Assembly (NCBI RefSeq): GCF_019448235.1
Contig: NZ_CP080409.1
Coordinates: forward strand, 2,728,001-2,792,000
Direction of reading: 5' to 3'
Source of the DNA: Nocardioides panacisoli
Lineage (GTDB): Bacteria > Actinomycetota > Actinomycetes > Propionibacteriales > Nocardioidaceae
DNA length: 64,000 bases
Below the pieces are notes generated by a model that worked only from the letters and a program-made list of their open reading frames with translations, was not told the DNA's origin and did not search any database. The position numbers and the translations under genes were made by a program. Each line of letters opens with the position of its first letter. The first letter of the stretch is position 1. Shown here one piece after another: positions 17,880 through 26,101 of the stretch.

Positions 17880-20086
17880 GTCGTGCCGTCCCCCTCGGAG
17901 CCGGCCCGCCGGACGCGGCGCACCAGCCGCAGGGCGATGGCGACCACCAGGATCCCGGCCCCCGTGCCCAGTACCAGCCAGATCACGCCGCTGACCTGGC
18001 CCGACCGCAGCGGCACCGTGGCGCTGACGTCGAGCACGGTGCCGTCGGCGGTGACCAGCTCCAGCGGCAGGTTGTGCACGCTGGAGCCCTCGGCGCGGGC
18101 GTTGAGGAAGACCGTGGTGTGGCTCTCGGGCGGCACCACGGCCGGCTCCACCGGATCGATGGCGGCGCCGTCGGTGCTGCCGCGGATGCCGACGGTGACC
18201 GGTTGCTTGAGGTTGTTGCGCAGCGTGACGGCGAAGTCACCGGTGCCGCTGGCCAGGGTGACGCCCGGTGGCGCGACGATGTCGACGCCGGTGAGGCGGC
18301 GTTCGGTCCAGCCACCGATCTCCCGCAGGCGCGACACGGTGTCGGGCTGGTCGTCGCGGTGGCTGTAGCCCAGCGCGGCCAGCATCTCGCGCACGAGGCG
18401 GTCGCTGATGGTGTCGTTGAGGGTCAGCATGTCCTGCAGCAGTGGGGCGTCCGCGGCGAGGTCCTCGGCGGCGTCGAAGGCGTCGCCGGTGAGCTCCAGG
18501 TTGACCTGGCGCGGCGGGTAGGAGACCTGCTCGGGGTCGACCGGCGTGGCGGTGCCCTCGGTGGCGTCCTCGGCGGTGGTGAGGTCCAACCACGGCTGGT
18601 CGAGCTCGGCCCAGAACTGTTCGGCATCGCCGCTGATGCTCGGTGGCACGGTCATGACCAGCGGCTGCGGTGCGGTCGAGCCGGTGTCGAGCGCGCGGAC
18701 GGCGGCCTCGCTGAGCAGGCGCTGGCGAAGGGCGACCGCGTCGCGCCGCCGGTCCGGCCCGGGGCCGCCGGACTGGGCGGCGTGGGAGGTCACCGCGGCC
18801 CGGTGGCCGTCCACCGACACCACGGTCGGGGGACCGGTGGGGAACTCCTCGGTGGGGAACATCCGCTCGGTGAGCAGCAACGTCGGGTTGTCGTCGACCA
18901 GGGAGAGACCGGTCTGGTCCAGGTAGCCGCTGGGCGAGGCCACCGCCGGACTGGTGCGCAGCTGCCACTCGGCGGCCACCGCTCCCTGCTGCGCGCGGGC
19001 GGTGGCGTAGAGGTCCGGGGCGTGCTCGGCAGCGGCCGCCACGTCGAGGTCGCCGTAGGGCAGGGTCAGCACCGTGGACCCGCGCAGCGCCGTACGGGTG
19101 TCGCCGAGCCAGTCCTCGGCGGCGAGGGCGAGCTCGTCGTCGCCGGTGGCGTCGTCGGCGGGCTCGGGGTCGGGCTGGGTCTCGTCCTCGTCCTGCTGCC
19201 GGATGGTCGGTGAGACCGAGCGGGTGGGGTTGCCGACGCGGAGCTGCTCGACGGTGTCCAGCAGGGCGGGGTCCAGCAGCCAGGTGACGGGCCGGCCGCC
19301 GGCCGCGGAGCCGAAGTCCACCAGCTTGCGGAGCGTGCCACCGTCCAGTGAGCGCAGCCAGCGGCCCCGCTGGGCGACGGCACCGCGGGTGGTGTGGTCG
19401 ATCTGCTCGCGCAGCGGGACGACCACCGAGGTCGGCACGGGCTCCTCGTTGTCGGGCAGGTGCGGCAGGAAGGTGCGGGCGCGGCCGTCGGCGACGGCGT
19501 CGCGCGGGGAGGACTCACTCTGCCCGAGCGCGTGGACGCCGAACCAGTAGATGCCGGGTTCGTCGATCGCGATCAGGTCCCGCGGCACGCGGAGGTCGTA
19601 CGCCGTGCTCTCCCCGGGAGCGAGGTCGCCGATGGCGTCGATCACGTCGGTGATGCGGGGCCCGACGACCGCCGTGGGCGAGGTGGCCGCGGCGACCTCG
19701 AGCTCGGCGGCGGTGGTCATCGGGGTGCGGGTGCCGGCGAAGGGGAAGAGCTGGACCTCCTCCCAGGTCTCCTCGCCGCGGTTGGTGACGGTGCCTCGGA
19801 TCCGCACCGCGCCTTTCTCGGGCAGCGCGCCCGGCGTCAGCTCGTCGATGGTGATCCGCAGGTCGCCCCGCTCGTCCTCCTCGGCCGCGGCGACACCGTT
19901 GGTCGAGCCGACGCCGTTGGCCGAGCCGACAGCGTTGGTCGAGCCTGTCGAGACCCCCGTGCCGACGCCGTTGGTCGAGCCTGTCGAGACCCCCGCAGCC
20001 GGGGCGCCCGCACCCGCGCCGACGGCCACGATCGCGGCAGCGAGGAGCCCGGCACACAGGCGCGCGGGCAGGGTCGGACGGGGCAC
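17876..20086 (-). CDS. DUF6049-type secreted, membrane-anchored envelope protein (Rv3909-like)
   Basis: This 736-aa protein has an N-terminal signal sequence (LCAGLLAAAIVAVGAGAGAPAAG), a large extracytoplasmic region and one C-terminal transmembrane helix (VIWLVLGTGAGILVVAIALRLV) with a basic tail. It occupies the position of Rv3909 between pcnA and murJ and has the same topology. The function is not established. Coupling to murJ suggests cell-wall assembly. Residues about 33-65 are a low-complexity VSTGSTN/VGSTNGV stretch encoded by copies of the dispersed ggtcgagcctgtcgagacc repeat. Confidence 0.78.
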   Translation of the reverse strand: MPRPTLPARLCAGLLAAAIVAVGAGAGAPAAGVSTGSTNGVGTGVSTGSTNAVGSANGVGSTNGVAAAEEDERGDLRITIDELTPGALPEKGAVRIRGTVTNRGEETWEEVQLFPFAGTRTPMTTAAELEVAAATSPTAVVGPRITDVIDAIGDLAPGESTAYDLRVPRDLIAIDEPGIYWFGVHALGQSESSPRDAVADGRARTFLPHLPDNEEPVPTSVVVPLREQIDHTTRGAVAQRGRWLRSLDGGTLRKLVDFGSAAGGRPVTWLLDPALLDTVEQLRVGNPTRSVSPTIRQQDEDETQPDPEPADDATGDDELALAAEDWLGDTRTALRGSTVLTLPYGDLDVAAAAEHAPDLYATARAQQGAVAAEWQLRTSPAVASPSGYLDQTGLSLVDDNPTLLLTERMFPTEEFPTGPPTVVSVDGHRAAVTSHAAQSGGPGPDRRRDAVALRQRLLSEAAVRALDTGSTAPQPLVMTVPPSISGDAEQFWAELDQPWLDLTTAEDATEGTATPVDPEQVSYPPRQVNLELTGDAFDAAEDLAADAPLLQDMLTLNDTISDRLVREMLAALGYSHRDDQPDTVSRLREIGGWTERRLTGVDIVAPPGVTLASGTGDFAVTLRNNLKQPVTVGIRGSTDGAAIDPVEPAVVPPESHTTVFLNARAEGSSVHNLPLELVTADGTVLDVSATVPLRSGQVSGVIWLVLGTGAGILVVAIALRLVRRVRRAGSEGDGTT
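19880..19991. repeat. In-gene cluster of dispersed palindromic repeats
   Basis: Two near-identical copies of ttggtcgagcctgtcgagac start at 19938 and 19972. Partial copies (ttggtcgagccgacgccg, ttggccgagccgacagcg) precede them. They are translated within the DUF6049 gene as VSTGSTN repeats directly after the signal peptide. Confidence 0.75.
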
Positions 20087-20134
20087 GTGCCAACCCTAGG
20101 CCGTGGAGGGGAATGCTCGGTGTCCCCCGGGCCG

Positions 20135-20140
20135 TAGAAT
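20135..20140 (+). promoter_or_regulatory. -10 element for leaderless pcnA mRNA
   Basis: TAGAAT ends 8 bases before the GTG at 20149, the spacing expected if transcription starts at the initiation codon. Confidence 0.55.
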
Positions 20141-20148
20141 GCGCGCCC

Positions 20149-21618
20149 GTGCCCTCCGCTTCGACCGACCCCGGATCCACCGCCGAGCCGCTGCGCCTCG
20201 TCGACGTGCAACAGGCCGTCGCCGCCGAGCTGGACCGGATCGCGCCGGTGATCGACGACCTCGGCGAGCGCTTCGCCGAGGCGGGCCACGAGCTGGCGCT
20301 GGTGGGCGGCCCGGTGCGCGACGCGATGCTGGGGCGCCGCAGCAACGACCTCGACTTCGCCACCTCGGCGCTGCCGGAGCAGACCGAGCGGATCCTGCGC
20401 GCCTGGGGCGAGGCCTGGTGGGACATGGGCCGCGACTTCGGCACCATCGGCTGCCGCAAGGGCCCGTGGGTGGTCGAGGTGACGACGTACCGCTCGGAGG
20501 CCTACGACGCCGACTCCCGCAAGCCGGCCGTCGCGTACGGCGACACCCTCGCCGGCGACCTCGGCCGCCGCGACTTCACGGTCAACGCGATGGCGGTGCG
20601 GGTCCCCGGCCGCGACCTGGACGACCCCTTCGACGGGGTGATGGACCTGGCGCACAAGGTGCTGCGCACGCCCGGCACCCCGGAGGCGTCGTTCTCCGAC
20701 GACCCGCTGCGGATGCTGCGCGCGGCGCGCTTCGCCGCCCAGCTCGGGTTCAGCGTCGACGAGGACGTCGTCCGCGCGATGCGGGAGATGGCCGAGCGGA
20801 TCGACATCGTCTCCGCCGAGCGGATCCGTGACGAGCTGGTGAAGCTGATCTGCGCGCCGTACCCCCGGCTCGGGCTGACACTGCTGGTCGAGACCGGTCT
20901 CGCCGTCCGGGTGCTGCCCGAGCTGCCGGCGCTGCAGCTCGAGCGCGACGAGCACCACCGCCACAAGGACGTCTACGAGCACTCGCTGATCGTGCTGGAC
21001 CAGGCGATCGAGCAGGAGGACCGGCTCGGTGGCACGGACTTCACGGTGCGGTTCGCGGCGCTGATGCACGACGTGGGCAAGCCGGCCACCCGGCGGTTCC
21101 AGGACGACGGGTCGGTGACCTTCCACCACCACGACGTCGTCGGCGCGAAGCTGACCCGCAAGCGGATGAAGGCGCTGCGGTTCTCCAAGGAGGAGACCGA
21201 GGCGGTCTCCAAGCTGGTCGAGCTGCACCTGCGATTCCACGGCTACGGCTCCGGGGAGTGGACCGACTCCGCCGTACGCCGCTACGTGCGCGACGCCGGC
21301 GACCAGCTGGTGCGGCTGCACGTGCTCACCCGCGCCGACTGCACGACCCGCAACAAGCGCAAGGCGGCGCGGCTGCGGCGTACCTATGACGACCTCGAGG
21401 AGCGCATCGAGCGGCTCAGCGAGGAGGAGGAGCTCGCCGCGATCCGGCCCGACCTCGACGGCAACCAGATCATGGAGATCCTCGGCATCGCGCCGGGCCG
21501 CGTGGTGGGCGAGGCCTACCAGTACCTGCTGGACCGGCGGCTCGACGAGGGGCCGATGACCGAGGCGGAGGCGACCGTGGTCCTCAAGGACTGGTGGGCG
21601 TCTCGGGAGGCGGAGTAG
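20149..21618 (+). CDS. pcnA: CCA tRNA nucleotidyltransferase
   Basis: This 489-aa enzyme of the class II nucleotidyltransferase family adds or repairs the CCA end of tRNA. It shows the LVGGPVRDAMLGRRSNDLDFATSA catalytic motif (DxD), the RRDFTVNAMAV motif and a DPLRMLRAARFAAQLGF head domain. A C-terminal HD domain (HRHKDVYEHSL, LMHDVGKPATR) follows. GTG at 20149 is chosen because a -10 TAGAAT lies just before it. An ATG at 20113 would add 12 residues. Position next to the murJ cluster matches Rv3907c. Confidence 0.95.
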   Translation: MPSASTDPGSTAEPLRLVDVQQAVAAELDRIAPVIDDLGERFAEAGHELALVGGPVRDAMLGRRSNDLDFATSALPEQTERILRAWGEAWWDMGRDFGTIGCRKGPWVVEVTTYRSEAYDADSRKPAVAYGDTLAGDLGRRDFTVNAMAVRVPGRDLDDPFDGVMDLAHKVLRTPGTPEASFSDDPLRMLRAARFAAQLGFSVDEDVVRAMREMAERIDIVSAERIRDELVKLICAPYPRLGLTLLVETGLAVRVLPELPALQLERDEHHRHKDVYEHSLIVLDQAIEQEDRLGGTDFTVRFAALMHDVGKPATRRFQDDGSVTFHHHDVVGAKLTRKRMKALRFSKEETEAVSKLVELHLRFHGYGSGEWTDSAVRRYVRDAGDQLVRLHVLTRADCTTRNKRKAARLRRTYDDLEERIERLSEEEELAAIRPDLDGNQIMEILGIAPGRVVGEAYQYLLDRRLDEGPMTEAEATVVLKDWWASREAE

Positions 21619-21643
21619 GCGTCGTACGCGGCGGAACGCGTTC

Positions 21644-21649
21644 TAGGCT
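21644..21649 (+). promoter_or_regulatory. -10 element, leaderless start
   Basis: TAGGCT lies 6 bases before the ATG at 21656 with no ribosome-binding site between. Confidence 0.55.
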
Positions 21650-21655
21650 GCCGGC

Positions 21656-22117
21656 ATGACCGAAGCTCCCGAACTGACCGCGACGACGACCATCAACGCC
21701 AGCCCCGCCCAGGTGTGGGCGCGCGTCACCGACCTGCCCCGCATGGCGCAGTGGAGCGACCAGGTCGTCAAGACCAAGGTCCTCGGCGGCGAGGTGAAGC
21801 AGGGCGCCCGCTTCCTCAACCTCAACCACCAGGGCTGGAAGCACTGGCCCACCAACGGCAAGGTGGTCCGCTTCGAGCCGCAGCGCGACTTCGCGTTCCG
21901 CATCACCGAGAACCGCACCATCTGGTCCTTCCAGCTCGAGGACGCCGGCGACGGCACCACCACCGTCACCCACCGCCGCGAGACCCCCGACGGCGTCTCC
22001 GGCCTCTCCCGCGGTCTCACCAAGGTCGTCCTCGGCGGCGTCCAGGGCTTCACCGACGAGCTCCGCGCCGGCATGCAGGACACGCTGGCGAACCTGAAGG
22101 CCGACGTCGAGAAGTGA
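21656..22117 (+). CDS. SRPBCC-family (polyketide cyclase/START-like) protein
   Basis: This 153-aa protein has the SRPBCC helix-grip fold pattern. It begins ELTATTTINASPAQVWARV, then TDLPRMAQWSDQV, continues through VVRFEPQRDFAFRITENRTIWSF, and ends with a long C-terminal helix. Such proteins bind hydrophobic ligands. The ligand is unknown. It is monocistronic, with a leaderless-type promoter, and ends just before a strong palindromic terminator. Confidence 0.82.
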   Translation: MTEAPELTATTTINASPAQVWARVTDLPRMAQWSDQVVKTKVLGGEVKQGARFLNLNHQGWKHWPTNGKVVRFEPQRDFAFRITENRTIWSFQLEDAGDGTTTVTHRRETPDGVSGLSRGLTKVVLGGVQGFTDELRAGMQDTLANLKADVEK

Positions 22118-22123
22118 CCCCAA

Positions 22124-22209
22124 GGATCCCCGGTCAACCGGGGATTCTGGTACTTCCATGGGATTGCAACCCCATGGAAGTGAGGGGATCCCCGGTTGAC
22201 CGGGGATCC
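22124..22209. terminator. 86-bp nested palindrome between convergent genes
   Basis: Two copies of an ATCCCCGGT/ACCGGGGAT hairpin (22124-22145 and 22186-22209) flank a central hairpin, CTTCCATGGG-N8-CCCATGGAAG (22153-22180). The flanking arms are reverse complements, so the whole is symmetric about 22166.5. It sits between the 3' ends of two convergent genes and probably terminates both. The symmetry is more elaborate than a simple terminator needs. Confidence 0.75.
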
Positions 22210-22210
22210 C

Positions 22211-22690
22211 TCAGCCCCCCAGCTCCCGCAGCGCGTCCCCGGTGAGGCGGTACGTCGTCCACTCGCTCAGGGGGCGGGCGCCGAGGGACTCGTAGAACGC
22301 GATCGAGGGGGCGTTCCAGTCCAGGACGACCCACTCCAGGCGGCCGTAGCCGTGCTCGACGCACTCGCGGGCGAGTGTGGCGAGCAGCGCCTTGCCCAGG
22401 CCGGAGCCCCGCTGGGCGGGTCGGACGTAGAGGTCCTCGAGGTAGACGCCGTGGACGCCCTCCCAGGTGGAGAAGTTGCGGAACCACAGGGCGAGGCCCA
22501 CGACCTCGCCGTCGATCTCGGCGGCGTGGCAGAAGACCGACGGCGCCTCGCCGAAGAGGGCGGTGTGGAGCTGCTCCTCGGTGAGGTGGCAGGACTCGGG
22601 CTCGCGCTCGTAGTCGGCGAGCTCGTGGACGAGGCCGACGAGGGCGGGTACGTCGTCCGGTCGCGCGCGCCGGATCCGGGGGTCGCTCAT
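22211..22690 (-). CDS. GNAT-family N-acetyltransferase (diamine acetyltransferase-like)
   Basis: This 159-aa GNAT has IRRARPDDVPALVGLVHELADYE at the N-terminus, GVYLEDLYVRPAQRGSGLGKALLATLA with the acetyl-CoA loop, and RLEWVVLDWNAPSIAFYESLGA. The YLEDLYVRP and DWNxPSIxFYExLGA blocks are typical of the spermidine/thialysine acetyltransferase (SAT2-like) subgroup. Substrate remains inferred. ATG at 22690 has TTGAAT as a -10 six bases upstream. An in-frame ATG at 22708 would add six residues. Confidence 0.85.
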   Translation of the reverse strand: MSDPRIRRARPDDVPALVGLVHELADYEREPESCHLTEEQLHTALFGEAPSVFCHAAEIDGEVVGLALWFRNFSTWEGVHGVYLEDLYVRPAQRGSGLGKALLATLARECVEHGYGRLEWVVLDWNAPSIAFYESLGARPLSEWTTYRLTGDALRELGG

Positions 22691-22770
22691 GGGGCCATTC
22701 AAGTCCATCCCCGGGGCCCGCCGCTCGGCCGTCCGCGTCAGCCCCCGGTCAACCCTGGGTCAGCCCTCGG

Positions 22771-23613
22771 TCAGCCCTGGGCGCCGATGCGGTCCAGGTA
22801 GGAGCGGCGGGCGGTGTCGTCGACCTTGGTGATGGCAGCGTCGTCGCCGAACAGGCGGCGCAGTCGCCGCATCACGGACTCGGGCACCAGCGCGGCGCCG
22901 GTGGTGGCGGCGCCGACGTAGGACGGCACGGCGGTCTCGGCACGCCGGTGGCCGATCGAGGCCACCACGGCGGCGGCGATGTCCTCCGGCTCGACGTCGG
23001 GCAGCAGGCCGTAGTCGATGCCGGAGGAGAGTTCGGTGCGCACGGCGCTGGGCAGCACCGCGGATACCGAGACGCCGGTGTCCTCCAGCTCGAGCCGCGT
23101 CGCGGCGGTGAGCCCGACGACGGCGTACTTGCTGGCGTTGTAGACGGCGAGGCCCTTGAGGGGGAACTTGCCGGCGAGGGAGGCGACGTTGACCACGTGG
23201 CCCCGGCCGCGCTCGACCATGCCGGGCAGCACCAGCCGCATCCCGTGGATCACGCCGTGGACGTTGACGTCCATCGTCAGCCGGTCCGTGCGTCCGTCCT
23301 GCTCGAGGAAGGCCCCGTTGGGCATGACGCCGGCGTTGTTGACCAGCACGTCGACCGGACGGTCGTGGTGCTCCTCGACGGCGGCGAGGAACGCGGCGAA
23401 GGAGTCCTCGTCGGTGACGTCGAGCCGGTGCCCGCTGGCGCGGGGCCCGAGGTCGGCAGCGGCGTCGCGGGCCAACGCCTCGTCGAGGTCGCCCAGCGCG
23501 ACGTGGGCGCCCCGCTCGACGAGCGCGCGGGCCGTCGCGAGGCCGATGCCGCGGGCGGCGCCGGTGACGGCGACGAGCGCCCCGTCGGTGTCGATGGTGG
23601 GGTAGCGGCTCAT
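22771..23613 (-). CDS. Short-chain dehydrogenase/reductase
   Basis: This 280-aa classical SDR has the NAD(P)-binding motif VTGAARGIGLATARALVERGA, NNAGV at about residues 91-95, and catalytic Ser-Tyr-Lys in NVASLAGKFPLKGLAVYNASKYAVVG. It is the last gene of the patatin-monooxygenase-SDR operon, and its ATG overlaps the monooxygenase stop. It likely oxidises or reduces an alcohol/ketone handled by the monooxygenase. The C-terminal extension with several arginines may touch the membrane. Confidence 0.9.
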   Translation of the reverse strand: MSRYPTIDTDGALVAVTGAARGIGLATARALVERGAHVALGDLDEALARDAAADLGPRASGHRLDVTDEDSFAAFLAAVEEHHDRPVDVLVNNAGVMPNGAFLEQDGRTDRLTMDVNVHGVIHGMRLVLPGMVERGRGHVVNVASLAGKFPLKGLAVYNASKYAVVGLTAATRLELEDTGVSVSAVLPSAVRTELSSGIDYGLLPDVEPEDIAAAVVASIGHRRAETAVPSYVGAATTGAALVPESVMRRLRRLFGDDAAITKVDDTARRSYLDRIGAQG

Positions 23614-25097
23614 GCGGTGACCTCCGCGGTCTCGTGGGTGGTGACGAGGTACTCGTCAGGCTGGAACCGGCTGACGCGGCGGACGAGCTCGCCGGTCGAC
23701 CACGGCCAGCTGAAGCTGTTCCGGCCGTTGGCGTCGATGTAGTAGCTGTGGCACTCGGCGGCGTTGTACGCCGTCGACCCGAGCGCGTCCTGCACCTGCG
23801 CGACGTACGCCGCCTGGACCTCGGGGCGGACCGCGAGCGCGGACCATCCCTCGCGGCGGGCGGTGGTGATCGCGTCGACGATGAGCGCGACCTGCGCCTC
23901 GGCGATGGTGAACGCCGAGGTGTGGCCGGTGCCCAGGCTCGGCCCCAGCACGACGAAGGCGTTGGGGAACCCGGCGACGACGGTGCCGAGGTGGGCCTCG
24001 GGGGAGCCGTCCCAGTGCTCGGCGAGCGTGCGGCCGTCCGCGCCGCGGACCCGGTCGGCGACGGGCATGTCGAGGATGTGGAACCCGGTGCCGAGGATGA
24101 TGGCGTCGACCTCGGCGCTGCTGCCGTCGCTGCCCACGACCGTCGCTCCCTCGACCCGGTCCACGCCGGTCGGGTGCACCGTCACGTTCGGCCGCGTCAG
24201 CGCCGGGAGGTAGTGGTTGGAGAACAGGATGCGCTTGCAGCCCAGCAGGTAGGTGGGCGTGAGCGCGGCCCGCAGCTGCGCGTCGCGTACGACGGCACGC
24301 AGGTGGGCGCGCCCGACCTTCTCCAGGGCGTGCATCAGGGGCCGCGGGTGGTGGAACGCGGTGCCGACCAGCTCCATCGCGGCGTACTCGACGGCGCCGA
24401 TGGCGCGCGCGACCAGCGGGGCGCGGCGCTTGAGCCACCGCTCGGCGCGGGGCACCGCGTGGTCCAGCTTGGGCAGCACCCAGTGGGCCGTGCGCTGGAA
24501 GAGGTGGAGGTCGGCGACCTCGGGCTGGATCTCGGGGACGAACTGGACCGCCGAGGCGCCGGTGCCGATCACGGCGACGCGGCGTCCGGTCAGGTCGACG
24601 TCGTGGCGCCACCGCGCCGAGTGCCACACCTCGCCCGGGAAGTCGGCGAGCCCGGGGAGGTCGGGGATCTTGGGCTCGTTCCAGGGACCGGCCGCGGCGA
24701 CGAGGAAGCGGGCGGTGAGTTCGCCCGCGCTGGTCCGCAGCACCCAGTGGTCGCGGTCCCATGACGCGTCGAGCAGCTCGACGCCGAACCGGGTGACCTC
24801 GTCGAGGCCGTGGTCGCGGGCGACCCCGTCGACGTAGGCGAGGATCTCGGGCTGGGTGCCGTAGACCCGCGACCAATCGCTGTTGGGGGCGAACGAGAAG
24901 GAGTAGAGGTCCGAGGGGACGTCGCAGGCGCACCCGGGGTAGGTGTTGGCGCGCCAGGTGCCGCCGTAGGTGTCGGCCTTCTCCAGCACGACCACGTCGC
25001 TGATGCCGGCCTCGCGCAGCCTGATGGTGGCGGCGATGCCGGAGATGCCGGCGCCGACCACGACGACCTCGTGGTGCTCGGCCCGGGGGGCGCTCAT
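23610..25097 (-). CDS. Flavin-containing monooxygenase (Baeyer-Villiger type)
   Basis: This 495-aa enzyme has an FAD-binding motif GAGISG at 15-20, the pair YGGTWRANTYPGCACDVPSDLYSFSF, the Baeyer-Villiger signature region FPGEVWHSARW at 153-163, and an NADPH motif VIGTGASAVQFVPEI. This set is typical of class B flavin monooxygenases that insert oxygen into ketones or oxidise heteroatoms. The ATG overlaps the patatin gene stop and the gene ends overlapping the SDR start, so the three are cotranscribed. The substrate may be a long-chain or cyclic ketone (inference from partners). Confidence 0.92.
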   Translation of the reverse strand: MSAPRAEHHEVVVVGAGISGIAATIRLREAGISDVVVLEKADTYGGTWRANTYPGCACDVPSDLYSFSFAPNSDWSRVYGTQPEILAYVDGVARDHGLDEVTRFGVELLDASWDRDHWVLRTSAGELTARFLVAAAGPWNEPKIPDLPGLADFPGEVWHSARWRHDVDLTGRRVAVIGTGASAVQFVPEIQPEVADLHLFQRTAHWVLPKLDHAVPRAERWLKRRAPLVARAIGAVEYAAMELVGTAFHHPRPLMHALEKVGRAHLRAVVRDAQLRAALTPTYLLGCKRILFSNHYLPALTRPNVTVHPTGVDRVEGATVVGSDGSSAEVDAIILGTGFHILDMPVADRVRGADGRTLAEHWDGSPEAHLGTVVAGFPNAFVVLGPSLGTGHTSAFTIAEAQVALIVDAITTARREGWSALAVRPEVQAAYVAQVQDALGSTAYNAAECHSYYIDANGRNSFSWPWSTGELVRRVSRFQPDEYLVTTHETAEVTA

Positions 25098-26044
25098 GCG
25101 CTCGCTCCCCGGTCGGCTGCGACGACGGCGGTGGCCACCCGGGCCGGCACGGCGCGCCGCGCGGCCTCCAGCGTGGCCGCCCGACGGGCGGGGTCCATGA
25201 AGTTGGGACCCATCGCCGCGAGCTCCTCCGCGCCCGGCTCGATGCGGACCACCCGGATGCCCGCGGCGCGCAGCGCCGCCACCTCGCGGTCCAGCCCGGC
25301 GGTCATCCGGCGCCGCAGGACCCGCTCGACGCGGTCCGCGCCGGTTGCCGGCACGCCGCCCTCGGTGGTCATCGGCGCGACGACCACGACCTCGTCGACC
25401 GGTGCGTCCGCGAGCAGGTCGGCGGAGACCGAGGCGACCGCACCCCCGTCGAGGTAGCGGCGCCCGGCAACCTCGACCGGCGGGAACCAGCCCGGGATCG
25501 CCCAGGACGCCGCGAGCGCCTCGCCCAGGACGGCGCGGGGCGCGCCCGGCGCGCCGAACGGCACCTGCTCGCCGGTCGTGGCGTCGGCCGCCACCAGCCA
25601 GGTCGCCGGGTGGTCGACCCACGGTGCGCCGTCGGTCAGCGCGGCGGCGTAGTCCCGGAGGAAGGTGGCATCGCCCCGGCCGCGCGGCAGCAGGGCCGCC
25701 CCGGCGGCGTACGACGACCGCCCGGCACGGGTGGCACGGGCCAGTCCCAGCCCGGGCAGCGACGGCGCGGGGACCGGCGGGAAGCGTCCCGGGGCGCGGG
25801 CGAGGTGGCGGCTGAGCACGGGGTCGGCGCCGGGCCGCCGCTCCAGCGCGTCGAGCAGGTCCTGCGGCGTGCGGCCGGCGCCGATGGCCGCGACGGCCTC
25901 GGAACCGGCCGAGGTGCCGAGCAGGACCGCGGCGGTCCGCGGGTCCCAGTCCAGCTCCTCCTCCAGGGCGCGGAGCGCGACCGCGGTCCAGGCGAAGCCG
26001 AGGGTGCCGCCACAGCCGATGGCGAGGGCGCGTCGTCGAGTCAT
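25094..26044 (-). CDS. Patatin-like phospholipase
   Basis: This 316-aa protein has the patatin oxyanion motif IGCGGTLGFAW, the nucleophile elbow GTSAGS at about residues 43-48 and the catalytic DGG (YLDGGAVASVSADLL). Patatin enzymes hydrolyse acyl-ester lipids with a Ser-Asp dyad. It is the first gene of a three-gene operon and begins six bases after a -10 TAGTAT, which overlaps a TetR-type operator. Divergent from the tetR gene. Confidence 0.88.
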   Translation of the reverse strand: MTRRRALAIGCGGTLGFAWTAVALRALEEELDWDPRTAAVLLGTSAGSEAVAAIGAGRTPQDLLDALERRPGADPVLSRHLARAPGRFPPVPAPSLPGLGLARATRAGRSSYAAGAALLPRGRGDATFLRDYAAALTDGAPWVDHPATWLVAADATTGEQVPFGAPGAPRAVLGEALAASWAIPGWFPPVEVAGRRYLDGGAVASVSADLLADAPVDEVVVVAPMTTEGGVPATGADRVERVLRRRMTAGLDREVAALRAAGIRVVRIEPGAEELAAMGPNFMDPARRAATLEAARRAVPARVATAVVAADRGASA

Positions 26045-26048
26045 GCTC

Positions 26049-26065
26049 GGATACTAACGGTATCC
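26049..26065. promoter_or_regulatory. Putative TetR operator overlapping the patatin operon -10
   Basis: Inverted repeat GGATAC-TAACG-GTATCC lies between the divergent tetR and patatin genes and covers TAGTAT (minus strand, 26051-26056), the likely -10 element of the patatin operon. Confidence 0.6.
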
Positions 26066-26089
26066 GGATCCCATTGGTACCCCAGTTGG

Positions 26090-26095
26090 TAGGTT
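26090..26095 (+). promoter_or_regulatory. -10 element of tetR, leaderless start
   Basis: TAGGTT lies 6 bases before the GTG at 26102. Confidence 0.5.
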
Positions 26096-26101
26096 GGTCG
26101 C

